From the NCBI GenBank assembly GCA_002480525.1, contig DLCH01000034.1, positions 1-52,058 on the forward strand: a DNA stretch of 52,058 nucleotides, written 5' to 3'. This document shows positions 1-9,900 of the stretch, piece after piece. Made by a program: the position numbers and the translations under genes. Below the pieces are notes generated by a model. That model saw only the letters and a program-made list of their open reading frames with translations. It searched no databases and was not told the DNA's origin. Source of the stretch: Gammaproteobacteria bacterium UBA7803 (lineage in GTDB: Bacteria > Pseudomonadota > Gammaproteobacteria > Pseudomonadales > Azotimanducaceae). How positions within the stretch are numbered: the first letter of the stretch is position 1; each line of letters starts with the position of its first letter.

Positions 1-113
1 TACAGAAGAAGTGTTGCTCAATCGGAAAGCCCCGTGTCGAACACGTTCCGAAGCCTCGACGCCGGCTGTTAAGCTCCGTCCCGCCTTACCGAAACAACAC
101 TGGAGAAAACGCC

Positions 114-401
114 ATGGCCATTGCCGTCATCGCCAAGCTGAACGTCGCCGAGGGAAAGGAAGCGGAATTCGAGGAGATCATGCTCGGGCTCGCCGAGGAG
201 GTGCGCGCCAAGGAACCGGGCAATCAGCTCTATACCCTGTGCAAGGACGACGACGGCAACTACCTCGTCATGGAGCTCTACGAGAGCCCGGAGGCGCTCG
301 CCACCCATGGCCAGTCGGAGCACTTCAAGGCTGCCGGCGCGAAGTTCGCCGGCGTCATGGCGGGCCGGCCGGAGATCCAGCGGCTGGAAGTCGTGGGCTG
401 A
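114..401 (+). CDS. ABM-fold quinol monooxygenase-like small protein
   Basis: A 95-residue protein of the antibiotic-biosynthesis-monooxygenase (ABM, dimeric ferredoxin-like) superfamily. The whole length fits one ABM domain: an N-terminal strand (AVIAKLNVAEGKEAEFE), a helix, then the typical NYLVMELYESPEALATH segment and a final helix leading to SEHFKAAG. Family members oxidise quinols without cofactors or act as small detoxifying or signalling proteins; the substrate here cannot be read from sequence. The start is set by TGGAGAAAA eight bases before ATG. The gene stands alone on the plus strand and faces the TonB receptor across a terminator and a REP element. The family call is firm, the function is not. 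Confidence 0.8.
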   Translation: MAIAVIAKLNVAEGKEAEFEEIMLGLAEEVRAKEPGNQLYTLCKDDDGNYLVMELYESPEALATHGQSEHFKAAGAKFAGVMAGRPEIQRLEVVG

Positions 402-409
402 AAAAAGAA

Positions 410-446
410 ACGGCCCGGGGTCTTGCAACCCCAGGCCGTGATTCTT
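410..446 (+). terminator. Rho-independent terminator-like hairpin after the ABM gene
   Basis: Eight bases after the ABM stop there is an 11-pair stem (ACGGCC and GGGGT arms against ACCCC and GGCCGT, one C/A mismatch) with a six-base loop. It is preceded by an A-rich run and followed by GATTCTT. The T tail is short, so termination is likely but not certain. Confidence 0.55.
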
Positions 447-453
447 GCCTGTT

Positions 454-536
454 GTAGGAGCGATCTCCAGATCGCGATCTGATTTAGCGGATCGACGTCG
501 CGATCTGGAGCCTACCCGGCCAGGACCGCTCCTACA
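454..536. repeat. REP element, 'ATCTCCAGAT' variant, with degenerate partner arms
   Basis: A 25-base arm at 454-478 begins GTAGGAGCGATCTCC and ends GATCGCGAT. An inverted partner at 498-515 has lost six internal bases, and a third fragment (GACCGCTCCTACA) lies at 524-536. The pair sits between the convergent ends of the ABM gene and the TonB receptor. The outer GTAGGAGCG...CGCGAT bases match the type-A REP seen elsewhere in the window, while the palindrome centre differs. Confidence 0.75.
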
Positions 537-557
537 GGGGGGACGTGCGGCTCTATG

Positions 558-3437
558 TCAGAGCTGCACCCCCACCGACAGGCCGTACAGACGGGGCTCG
601 ATGAAGAACCCGTTGGTGAACAGACCGCTGGACTGATCGGTGCTGTAGATGCCCGTCAGCTCCGTGTCGTCCTCGATGTTCTGCACGAACGCCCGCGCCC
701 ACCACTGACCAGACGGCGCGGTGAAGGTCGCCTGGGCGTTCCACACATCCCAGGAATTCACGCGGTCCAGCTCGCGGTCGAAAATTCGGGCGGAGTAGTC
801 GTCCTGCCAGTAGTAGTCCACGCGGCCGGACAGCGTTGCACCGTTGCCGAAGTAGTGCGTGTACTCCGCACCCAGGCTCACCGTGAACTCCGGCGAGTTC
901 GGCAGCGGGTTGCCCTCGACGCTCGTCTCCACCCCATCCAGATAGCCGTAGCCGAAAGCCGGCGCGATCGCCTGCAGACCGGCACAGGAGCTGATCGCCG
1001 CATCCGTCACGCCAGGCGTGGTCGGGATGCCGGTGGCGGCACCGGTCGGGATGTAGGGTACGTCGTTCGCTGCGAGGAAGCCCTGCAGCCCCGCATTGGC
1101 GGATGCCGGGCCCTGGCCGTTGAATTCCAGCAGGCAGTGGGCGCCCTCGAAGTCCTTCACCAGGGTGACGTCCGTGCGGCCCTGGGTCGGGTCGCGCGGA
1201 TCGATGGACTCCAACTCGCCGATCTCGGTGTTCAGGTAGCTGATGTTCGCGTTCAGCAGCCAGTTGTCGTTGGGCTGCAGCAGGAACTCGCCTTCCATGC
1301 CGTAGATCTCGGCGTCGATGTTCTCGTTGATCGACGTGCGGTTGATGATCTTGGAGACCTGCAGTCCGGCGTAGTCGTAGTAGAACGCCGACAGGTTGGC
1401 CTGCAGGCGGTTGTCCCAGAGCTGGTTTTTGGTGCCGATCTCGTAGGCGTCGATGTCTTCCGGATCGAACGCCGCCGGCGTGCTCGGGAACAGGGTCGTG
1501 TCGAAGGCCGGGTTGATGCCGCCGCCCTTGTAGCCGCGCGAGTAGGACGCGTACACCAGGGTCTCGTCGGTGAAGTCCACCGCGGGCAGCCAGTCCAGCA
1601 CGATGCGACCGGTCCACTCCTTGAACTCGACGTCGGCCTCGCGGAAGGCCTGGCTGCCGGCGACGTTGGGGTCGGCATCGTAGATGCCCGCCGCCGCGCC
1701 GACCGCCATCACCTCGTCGATGTTGCTCACCGGCGTGCCGAGCACCGTGGTGGCGCCGGTGTCGGCGTCGACGGTGATCGGCACGTTCAGCAGGAGCTGC
1801 CGATCACGCACGTACTTCTCGTCGACGTTGTAGCGCAGGCCGACGGTCAGCTTCAGGGTCTCGCTGATGTCGTAGTAGCCCTCGCCGAAAACGCCCCAGG
1901 AGTCGAGCTCGAACTCCGGCGTCTCGTTGTTGAAGAAGCCGGGGCCGATGACGTTGAACGAGCCGGCGGGCGCCGGAACGGCGGCACCTGCGATGATCGA
2001 GTAGTAGTCGAGGCCCGGCGCACGAACGAAGTAGTCCGTTTCGCCCTCGAACTCGAAGGTCGACGCCGCCAGCATGAAGTTGAACGGGCCGTTGAGCTGC
2101 GAGTTGAAGCGCAGCTCGAAGCTGGTCTGCTCGGAGAAGGACGTCGAGGTGTCCTGGCCGCTGAACGTCTCGCTCAGCACGAAATCACCGCTGGCCAGGC
2201 CGAGGGACGAACGGATGTTATCGACGGTCGAGACCGGCACTGCGCTGCCGGCCGAAACGCCGAGGAACTGCGCGGCTGCCGGAAAAGCCACCGGGAACGC
2301 CGCCGGCAGGCCCACCGCGGCACCGGAAGCGGTGCCGTTGTAGTCCTGCTCGGAAACCACCTCGGTCTCCTGGTAGGCGCCGATGAAAGTCAGGTCCAGC
2401 CAGTCGTTGACGGTCTGCTTGATCTCGACCATGACGAAGTCCTCTTCGGCCTCGTAGGTCGGATCGAAGAACGCAGAGACTTCACGCAGATCGTCCGGGT
2501 TGCCAGCCGGGCTCGGCGGCTCCGTGATCGGGTCGAAAAGACCCAGCGTCGGGCCGGTGACGAACCGGGATGGCAGAATGTAGCCGAGCGTCGCGTAGGG
2601 GTTCGGCGCGTCGGTCTGCCGGGTGGTGGGCAGGCAGCCGAGAATGGGGCTCGGATCGAAGTCGCAGAACTGCTTCTGGCTGCGCGTGCGCGAGCTGTCT
2701 TCCTCGAACGTATGCGCGATGATGTCGATCAACGTGCTGTCCGTCGGCTCGATGCGCAGCGATGCGCGGACCGACCACTGGCTGCGGTCGTCGATGTCGT
2801 TGTCCGTGTAGACGTTGTCGGTGTAGCCGTCCCGATCCAGCCAGATACCGGCGATGCGGCCGGCGACGCGGTCGCTGATCGGGATGTTCACGGCGCCTTT
2901 GATCTTGCCGTGCTGATAGTTGCCCACCTGCGCCTCGAGGTCGGCGGTGAACTCACCGATGCGAGGCCGCGCCGTCTTCATGTTGATGGCGCCGGCGGTG
3001 GCGTTGCGGCCGAACAGGGTGCCCTGAGGGCCGCGCAGCACTTCGAGCTGCTCGATGTCGTAGTACTCGGTCTCGAACAGCCGCGGCGACTGGATGTACA
3101 CGTCGTTGATGTGCACGCCCACACCCGAGTCGGCACTGGTGCCCACGGCGCTGGTGCCCAGTCCCCGGATCGAGAAGTTCGATCCCGAGAAGTTGCCCTT
3201 GGTGTAGGACACGTTCGGTACGTTGAACTGAAGGTCGCTGAAGGTATCGATCTGCTTGCGGTCGAGCTGATCGGCGTTGAAGGCCGACACCGAGATCGGC
3301 ACGTCCTGAAGGCTTTCCTCCCGCTTCTGCGCGGTGACCACGATCTCCTCGATGGCACCGTAGGCGGGCGGCGTGAGCAGACTGATCAACAAAAAAGCGG
3401 ACGTCGCAGCCGACGCCGCCTTGTGATGGCGCTGCAT
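558..3437 (-). CDS. TonB-dependent outer-membrane receptor (large)
   Basis: A 959-residue TonB-dependent receptor, importing an unknown substrate across the outer membrane with TonB/ExbBD energy. It has an N-terminal signal peptide (hydrophobic run SAFLLISLLTPPAYG), then IEEIVVTAQKREESLQDVP, the plug start typical of this receptor class. A plug with the motifs FSIRGLG, VLRGPQGTLFGRNATAGAIN and a long beta-barrel follow. The C-terminal barrel strand ends YGLSVGVQL. Length is at the upper end for the family because of long extracellular loops. The start is supported by GAGGAGAGAG six bases upstream. No adjacent transport or regulator gene shows the substrate. The upstream 204 bases to the cobT stop hold no gene that I can see. 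Confidence 0.93.
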   Translation of the reverse strand: MQRHHKAASAATSAFLLISLLTPPAYGAIEEIVVTAQKREESLQDVPISVSAFNADQLDRKQIDTFSDLQFNVPNVSYTKGNFSGSNFSIRGLGTSAVGTSADSGVGVHINDVYIQSPRLFETEYYDIEQLEVLRGPQGTLFGRNATAGAINMKTARPRIGEFTADLEAQVGNYQHGKIKGAVNIPISDRVAGRIAGIWLDRDGYTDNVYTDNDIDDRSQWSVRASLRIEPTDSTLIDIIAHTFEEDSSRTRSQKQFCDFDPSPILGCLPTTRQTDAPNPYATLGYILPSRFVTGPTLGLFDPITEPPSPAGNPDDLREVSAFFDPTYEAEEDFVMVEIKQTVNDWLDLTFIGAYQETEVVSEQDYNGTASGAAVGLPAAFPVAFPAAAQFLGVSAGSAVPVSTVDNIRSSLGLASGDFVLSETFSGQDTSTSFSEQTSFELRFNSQLNGPFNFMLAASTFEFEGETDYFVRAPGLDYYSIIAGAAVPAPAGSFNVIGPGFFNNETPEFELDSWGVFGEGYYDISETLKLTVGLRYNVDEKYVRDRQLLLNVPITVDADTGATTVLGTPVSNIDEVMAVGAAAGIYDADPNVAGSQAFREADVEFKEWTGRIVLDWLPAVDFTDETLVYASYSRGYKGGGINPAFDTTLFPSTPAAFDPEDIDAYEIGTKNQLWDNRLQANLSAFYYDYAGLQVSKIINRTSINENIDAEIYGMEGEFLLQPNDNWLLNANISYLNTEIGELESIDPRDPTQGRTDVTLVKDFEGAHCLLEFNGQGPASANAGLQGFLAANDVPYIPTGAATGIPTTPGVTDAAISSCAGLQAIAPAFGYGYLDGVETSVEGNPLPNSPEFTVSLGAEYTHYFGNGATLSGRVDYYWQDDYSARIFDRELDRVNSWDVWNAQATFTAPSGQWWARAFVQNIEDDTELTGIYSTDQSSGLFTNGFFIEPRLYGLSVGVQL

Positions 3438-3641
3438 GATGACTCTCTCCTCGATTTTTGTACTGCCATGGCGGCCGGATTCCGGCCACCCCCCGTCATA
3501 GGGTCAGACTTCGACGGCGACTATCGTTGGCCCCAGCGAGCCAGCCTGCACATCGAGCGGGGCCGATCCTATCAGGGCCGAAAGGGGGAAGGAAGTAGAA
3601 GCCGTCTCAAAAAACCGGCACCACTCTGGTGCAGGTTCTGG

Positions 3642-5453
3642 TCAGGTCCGAACGTCGAACAAGGCGGCGAGCTGCTCCGTCATGGCGCCGCCGAGCTGCT
3701 CTGCGTCGGTGATGGTCACCGCGCGCTGATAGTGGTGGGTCACGTCGTGGCCGATGCCGATGGCGATCAGCTCCACCGGCGAGTGGTTCTCGATCATGTC
3801 GATGGCGTACTTCAGGTGCTGCTCGAGATAGTTGCTGGGATTGACCAGCAGCGTGGAGTTGTCCACCGGCAGGCCGTCGGAAATCACCATCAGCACCTTG
3901 CGCTGCTCGTGGCGGGTCACCAGGCGGTTGTGGGCCCAGATCAGCGCCTCGCCGTCGATGTTCTCCTTCAGCAGTTCCTCGCGCATCATCAAACCGAGGT
4001 TGCGCCGGGTGCGCTGCCACGGGTCGTCGGCCGCCTTGTAGACGATGTGGCGCAGATCGTTGAGCCGGCCGGGGTTGGATGGCTTGCCTTCGGCGATCCA
4101 CTTCTCCCGGGACTGGCCGCCACGCCAGGCGCGGGTGGTGAAGCCGAGGATCTCCACGCGCACCGAGCAGCGCTCCAGCGTGCGCCCGAGAATGTCGGCG
4201 CACATCGCGGCGATGGTGATGGAGCGGCCGCGCATGGAGCCCGAGCTGTCGATCAGCATGGTCACCACGGTATCGCGGAACTGCATCTCCTTTTCCTGCT
4301 TGTACGCCAGCGGGTTCATCGGATCGATGATCACCTGGGCGAGCTTCGAGGTGTCGAGCATCCCTTCCTCGAGGTCGAACTCCCAGGTGCGGTTCTGCTT
4401 GGCCATCAGCCGCCGCTGCAGCCGGTTGGCGAGCTTCGAGGTGGCGTACTGCAGCGACAGGAGCTGCTGGTCGAGCAGGCCGCGCAGCCGCAGCATCTCG
4501 TCGGCGTCGCACAGTTCCTCGGCCCGCACGGTCTCGTCGAACTCCTCGGTGAACGCCTTGTAGTTGACGTCCACCCGGATGCGGCCCGAATCGTCCGGCA
4601 GGTGCGGCGGCTCCTCGTCAGGCTCCGCCTCGGCGCCGAGCTCGTCCATGTCGACGTCGGCGTCCATCTCCACCAGGCTCGAGTCGCCCTCGGCGTTCTC
4701 GTCCACCATCACGTCGTCGTCGAGGCGCACGTCCTCGGGGCTGATGTCCGATTCGGACTCGTCGCCCTCGTCCATGGTCTCGACGTCGTCCTGGCTGTCG
4801 TCGAACTCGGTGGGCTCCTCGAGCTCCGCCTCGAGCCCGAGGTCGACCAGGATGCGCCGGCAGGCGTCGGCGAAGCTGCCCTGGTCGAGCACGTGGTCTT
4901 TCAGCGCCTCGATGTCCGCGCCGGCATGCTCCTCGACGTAGTCCCGCCAGAACTGCACGACGTGCTCCGCCGACGGCGGGAGCGGCCGGCCGGTCAGGTG
5001 CTGGCGCACCAGCAGCCCGACAGCCACCGACAGCGGCGCTTCCGACTCGACGGTGATGGTGTCGAAGGCAGCCTGCCTGCACTGGGCTTCGAGAGAAGCG
5101 TCCAGGTTCTGCGCGACGCCTTCCATGCGCATGGAACCGATGGACGCGATGCGGGCGTCCTCGATCCACTGGAACATCTCCTGGGCGGGACCGCCCTGGG
5201 GCAGATGCTTCTGGTGCTCGGCGGCGTCGTGATAGCGCATCTTGAGCGCGTACTCGTCGCCCATGCCGCGCACCGCGTCGATCTCCTCGGCGCTGGCGCC
5301 GACGCCGGGCAGCGGCACGCGTATGCGGTTGCCGCGGGCCACCGGCGGCCCCTGGCCGAAGGTCACCTCCAGCTCGTCGTTCCCGGCGAGCGCGCGGATC
5401 GTCGCCGTGGTGGCGCGCTTGAAGGGCTCGAGTGGGTGTTCCTTGTCGCTCAT
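3642..5453 (-). CDS. cobT: CobT-like VWA subunit of a cobaltochelatase-type complex
   Basis: A 603-residue CobT homologue. In aerobic cobalamin synthesis CobT works with the AAA+ ATPase CobS to drive cobalt insertion by CobN. Visible features are an N-terminal CobT domain to about residue 200, a strongly acidic linker (about 210-285, rich in D and E), and a C-terminal von Willebrand A domain. The VWA metal site DSSGS is at 402-406, followed by later VWA strands (VLMVISDGLP). It lies directly downstream of cobS, separated by a REP pair, and is probably co-transcribed. No CobN or other cobalamin gene is in the window, so a role in cobalamin synthesis is inference; related AAA+/VWA pairs serve other metal-insertion or chaperone roles. 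Confidence 0.88.
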   Translation of the reverse strand: MSDKEHPLEPFKRATTATIRALAGNDELEVTFGQGPPVARGNRIRVPLPGVGASAEEIDAVRGMGDEYALKMRYHDAAEHQKHLPQGGPAQEMFQWIEDARIASIGSMRMEGVAQNLDASLEAQCRQAAFDTITVESEAPLSVAVGLLVRQHLTGRPLPPSAEHVVQFWRDYVEEHAGADIEALKDHVLDQGSFADACRRILVDLGLEAELEEPTEFDDSQDDVETMDEGDESESDISPEDVRLDDDVMVDENAEGDSSLVEMDADVDMDELGAEAEPDEEPPHLPDDSGRIRVDVNYKAFTEEFDETVRAEELCDADEMLRLRGLLDQQLLSLQYATSKLANRLQRRLMAKQNRTWEFDLEEGMLDTSKLAQVIIDPMNPLAYKQEKEMQFRDTVVTMLIDSSGSMRGRSITIAAMCADILGRTLERCSVRVEILGFTTRAWRGGQSREKWIAEGKPSNPGRLNDLRHIVYKAADDPWQRTRRNLGLMMREELLKENIDGEALIWAHNRLVTRHEQRKVLMVISDGLPVDNSTLLVNPSNYLEQHLKYAIDMIENHSPVELIAIGIGHDVTHHYQRAVTITDAEQLGGAMTEQLAALFDVRT

Positions 5454-5471
5454 GTCCAGTGCGTCGTGCCT

Positions 5472-5538
5472 GTAGGAGCGGCCTCCCGGCCGCGATTGCG
5501 TTACCCCCGGACCATCGCGGCCGGGAGGCCGCTCCTAC
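5472..5538. repeat. REP inverted pair between cobS and cobT
   Basis: Two 25-base type-A arms in opposite orientation (5472-5496 and 5514-5538) separated by 17 bases. Each arm is itself palindromic around GGCC-TCCC-GGCC, and together they can form one long hairpin in the cobS-cobT transcript. It could attenuate or stabilise the mRNA between the two subunit genes. Confidence 0.9.
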
Positions 5539-5549
5539 CAGGTGATTGC

Positions 5550-6551
5550 CTACGCGCTCTTCAGGGTGATGCCCTCGGTGGCGTCGCCGAGGTCCTCGCC
5601 CATGCAGCGCTGGTAGTACTCGGCCACGATCGGCCGCTCCAGCTCGTCGCACTTGTTGAGGAACGTCACCCGGAAGGCGAAGCCGACGTCGCCGAAGATC
5701 TCGGCGTTCTGGGCCCAGGTCAGCACCGTGCGCGGCGACATCACCACGGACACGTCGCCGTTGATGAAGCCCTGCCGGGTCAGCTCCGCCACCGCCACCA
5801 TGTTGCCGATGGTGCGCCGGCCCTGGTCGGTCTCGGCGTAGTGCTTGGCCTTGCCGAGCACGATCTCGGTCTCCGCCTCGTGGGGCAGGTAGTTCAGGGT
5901 GGTGACGATGCTCCAGCGGTCCATCTGGCCCTGGTTGATCTGCTGAGTGCCGTGATAGAGGCCGGTGGTGTCGCCGAGACCGATGGTGTTGGTGGTGGCG
6001 AACAGCCGGAAGAACGGATGCGGCTCGATCACCTTGTTCTGGTCGAGCAGGGTCAGCTTGCCCTCGACCTCCAGCACGCGCTGAATCACGAACATCACGT
6101 CCGGCCGGCCGGCGTCGTACTCGTCGAACACCAGGGCCACCGGGTGCTGCAGCGCCCAGGGCAGCATGCCCTCGCGGAACTCGGTGATCTGCTGGCCGTC
6201 CCGGATGACGATGGCGTCCTTGCCGATCAGGTCGATCCGGCTGATGTGGCTGTCCAGGTTGATGCGCACGCACGGCCAGTTCAGCCGCGCCGCCACCTGC
6301 TCGATGTGGGTGGACTTGCCGGTGCCGTGATACCCCTGAATCATCACGCGGCGGTTGTGCGCGAAGCCGGCGAGAATGGCCAGGGTGGTGTCCCGGTCGA
6401 ACCGGTAGTCGGCGTCCACCGCCGGCACGTAGTCGGTGCGGCGGCTGAAGGCGGGCACCTCCAGGTCCTGATCGATGCCGAAGACTTCACGGACGCTGAC
6501 GGTGGTATCCGGCGTCATGTCCGGGCTCAGGCCTGCTTCCTCGTGTGCCAC
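5550..6551 (-). CDS. cobS: CobS-like AAA+ ATPase of a cobaltochelatase-type complex
   Basis: A 333-residue MoxR-type AAA+ ATPase matching CobS. The P-loop GYHGTGKS is at 73-80, the Walker B FDEYDAG around 142-148, and sensor-type residues FATTNTIGLGD follow. It ends in the helical lid typical of CobS. With CobT it forms a hexameric ATPase motor that drives metal insertion by a large chelatase subunit. The start is GTG at 6551; the N-terminal segment before the AAA core (REVFGID) is normal for CobS. The gene is first of the cobS-cobT pair and is divergent from the RND pump genes across 369 bases. Confidence 0.9.
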   Translation of the reverse strand: MAHEEAGLSPDMTPDTTVSVREVFGIDQDLEVPAFSRRTDYVPAVDADYRFDRDTTLAILAGFAHNRRVMIQGYHGTGKSTHIEQVAARLNWPCVRINLDSHISRIDLIGKDAIVIRDGQQITEFREGMLPWALQHPVALVFDEYDAGRPDVMFVIQRVLEVEGKLTLLDQNKVIEPHPFFRLFATTNTIGLGDTTGLYHGTQQINQGQMDRWSIVTTLNYLPHEAETEIVLGKAKHYAETDQGRRTIGNMVAVAELTRQGFINGDVSVVMSPRTVLTWAQNAEIFGDVGFAFRVTFLNKCDELERPIVAEYYQRCMGEDLGDATEGITLKSA

Positions 6552-6920
6552 TGACTATCCCCATTGCTGCGGGCAAGCCCGCTATTGTAAGGAACCCGCC
6601 CGGCGGGTAACAGCGGCCGGCGCCCCGTCCCCGGCAGCTTTCCACCTCGCCCCGGCCGGCGCCACCGGCCTTTGCCCGCCACAGTCTTGACCAACCCTTG
6701 GTGAATTCCGCCAATCCGCCGCGGAGGCGGGATCCGCATCTCCGGACGTCGACATCCGCCGGAACCAGAACTTTCGCCGGCTCCAGCCCGACTACAGCAA
6801 TTGGCACGGATTCTGAAACACGGCCCCGTGCCCGCGTCGGCCGCCACGCCCCTCCAGCCGTGACGGCGTCCCTCCGGCCGGCGCGGGCACGACATCCGGA
6901 CAACCCGAAGGGCAACGGCT
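6552..6920. other. Divergent intergenic region cobS / RND pump
   Basis: A 369-base gap between divergent genes, presumably holding promoters for both. I see a perfect six-pair palindrome GCGGGC-AA-GCCCGC at 6569-6582, resembling the core of Pseudomonas REP sequences, and an imperfect CCCGCC/GGCGGG repeat just after it. No promoter hexamers good enough to call were found, and no convincing small gene. Confidence 0.45.
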
Positions 6921-9900
6921 TTGATCGAGACATTCACCCGGCATCGCGTGGCCGCCAACCTGCTGATGGTCATGATGATCCTGATCGGCCTGTGGACCAT
7001 CCGGGTGATGCCGTCCCAGCTCGACCCGCCCGCCGACTTCCCCATGGTGTTCGTCGAGGTGGCCTGGCAGGGCGCCAGCGCCGAGGACGTCGAGAGCCTG
7101 GTGACGGTGCCCATCGAGCAGCAGCTCCGCACCGTCGACGGGGTGCGCGAGATCGGCTCGCGCACCAGCAACGGCTTCGCCCACGTGCGGGTGGAGTTCG
7201 ACTACGACGCCGACGTGTCCGTGGGTCTCGATCAGGTCAAGCAGCGGGTCGCCAACGTCCGCAACCTGCCGCCCGAGATCGAGCCGCCGGTGGTCTCCCG
7301 CTTCATCGACCGGGAGCCCATCGCGGTGCTGCAGGTCACCGGGCGCGGCGAGGTCGCCGAGCTGATACCGCTGGTCCGCGGGTTCGAGCGGGAGCTGATG
7401 CGCCGCGGCGTCGAGGGCGTCCGCTACGACGGCCTGCCCCGGGAGGAGATCGCCATCGAGGTGCCGGGGCGGCGGCTGCGCGAGCTCGGCATGACCCTCG
7501 ACGAGCTGGCGGCGGAAATCGCCCGGGCCAGCCGCGACGTGCCCGCGGGCTCCGTCGGCAGCGGCCAGGGCACGCGCCAGCTCCGCAGCCTCGACCAGCA
7601 GCGCGACCCCTACGGCTTCGAGCGCATGCTGGTGGAGACCGACGCCTCGCTGGTCCGCCTGGGCGACCTGGCCGAGATCGAGCGGCGGCCCCAGCGCGGC
7701 CAGCCCATCGTGTCCCGCCAGGGGCAGCCCGCCATCGAGATGATCCTGTGGCGCGCCACCGAGGCCGATGCCTACCACGCCGACCAGGTCGTCGACCGGT
7801 GGCTCGAGGACGTCCGGCCCACCCTGCCGGAAGGCGTCGACGTCCGCCTGGTCCAGGACATCTGGACCCTGCTCGGCGCCCAGCTCGACATGATCCTCGA
7901 GAACGCCGCCTCTGGACTGGTGCTGGTCATCGTGATGCTGCTGCTGTTCCTCAACGGCCGGGTCGGCTGGTGGGTGATGGTCGGCATCCCCGTGAGCTTC
8001 CTGATGGCCCTGGCCCTGTTCCACATGCTGTTCGGGCACGGCATCAGCATCATCGCGCTGATCGGCTTCGTCATGGCGCTGGGCATCGTGGTGGACGACG
8101 CCATCGTGGTCGGCGAGGACGCGGCCACCCTCCACGAGGCGGGCGCGAGCCCGCTGGAGGCGGCCATGGGCGGCGCCCGCCGCATGTGGGTGCCGGTGGC
8201 GACGTCGTCCCTCACCACCCTGGCCGCGTTCATTCCCCTGCTGATGTTCGGCGGGCCGATGGGCCAGATCATCCTCACCCTGCCGACGGTGCTGCTGTGC
8301 ATCATCCTGGCCTCCCTGGCGGAGTGCTTCCTGGTGCTGCCGGCCCACCTGAAGAAGAGCCTGGCCAAACCGGCGCCGCGCTGGGAGGCCGCCTGGCGCC
8401 AGCGCTTCGACGGGCGCCTGGTCCGGTTCCGCGACCAGCGCTTCATGCCGGTGGTGCGGCGCGCGCTGGACTACCCCGGCGCCACCCTGTGCGCGGCGGT
8501 CGGCGGCATCACCGTCGCGGTGTCGCTCATCGCCTCCCAGCACGTCGGCGTCGCCCTGGTCACGGGGTTCGACTTCGAGGGCCTGGAGGCCAACGTGGCC
8601 TTCAGCGCCACCGCCACCGACGAGGACAAGGCCCGCTTCCTCGACCATCTGGAGGCGGGCCTGGCGGCGGTGGACGACGCCACCGGCGGCGAAAACCTGC
8701 TCGGCTGGGTGACCCAGCGCAACCTGGCGCGGCTGAACGACGACCGTATGGAGGGCGAGCAGTACGCCTCCATCGAGGCCAACTACGCCTTCGAGGAGAA
8801 CCGCAACACCGCGCCGGCCGCGTTCGTCGAGCAGTGGCGCGCGCGGATCGACCGGCCCGCCTTCGTCGAGCAGCTCGTGGTCGAGGTGAGCGGCGGCCAG
8901 AACAACGGCCAGCCCGACATGTCGCTGCGCCTGTCCGGAGACGATCTCGAGGCGCTCAAGGCCGGCGCCGAGGAGCTCGCCGATGCCCTGGCCGCCTACC
9001 CGGGCGTCTCCAACGTGGTCGACAACCTGCCCTACGGCAAGGACCAGATCATCTTCGAGATCACGCCGGCCGGCCGCTCCCTGGGCCTGACGGCGGACGC
9101 CATCGGCGCCCAGCTCCGGGCCGCCTACAGCGGCAGCCGGGTGCAGATCTTCAACGACGACCAGGCGGAGCTGGAGGTGCGGGCGCTGCTGCCCGAGGCC
9201 GAGCGGGACGATCTCGGCCGCCTCAAGCAGTTTCCCGTGCGCACGCCCACCGGCGAGTTCGTGCCCCTCGGCAACGTCGCCGGCCTCTACACCCGCCGCG
9301 GCATCGACCTGATCCGCCACACCGACGGCCGCATGGCCGTCACCGTCAGCGCCGACGTGGACCCCCAGGTCGCCAACGCCCTGGCCCTCACCGGCCAGAT
9401 CGAGCGCGACGTGCTGCCGGAGATCCTGCGCCGCTACGACCTGGAGTTCGGCCTCGGCGGCAAATCCCGGGACGATCAGATCATGCTCCAGACCATGGCG
9501 CTCGGCGGCCTGCTGACCCTGGTGCTGATCTATCTGATCCTGACCTGGGTGTTCGCGTCGTTCCTGTGGCCGCTGGCCATCATGACGGCGATCCCGTTCG
9601 GGCTCACCGGCGCGGTGGTGGGCCACTGGCTGACCGGCTGGGACATCGGCGCCATGTCGCTGCTGGCGTTCTTCTCGCTGACCGGCGTGGTGGTGAACGA
9701 CTCCATCGTGCTGATCAGCTTCCTCAAGCGCCAGGTGGACGAGGGCGAGCCGCTGCGGCCGGCCCTGGAGGAAGCGGTGCGCGCGCGGTTCCGCGCCGTG
9801 CTGCTGACCTCGCTCACCACCATCGCCGGACTGTCGCCGCTGATGTTCGAGACCTCGACGCTGGCGTTCTACATGGCGCCCATCGCCGTGACCATGTGCT

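Noticed and set aside
1..113. Possible partial gene at the left edge
   Set aside because: The short overlapping frame from position 11 is a shadow of the ABM gene; nothing in 1-100 resembles a protein end or an RNA gene.
555..6554. A 1999-codon open frame on the plus strand
   Set aside because: It is the antisense shadow of the TonB receptor, cobT and cobS genes; its translation is Val/Arg/Leu-biased with no domain, as expected in high-GC DNA.
6687..6715. TTGACC as a -35 box for the RND operon
   Set aside because: At 17 bases spacing the -10 would be GCCAAT, too poor to call.
6792..9626. A 944-codon minus-strand frame opposite the RND permease
   Set aside because: Antisense shadow rich in H, Q, G and V; no motifs, and the plus-strand permease is complete.
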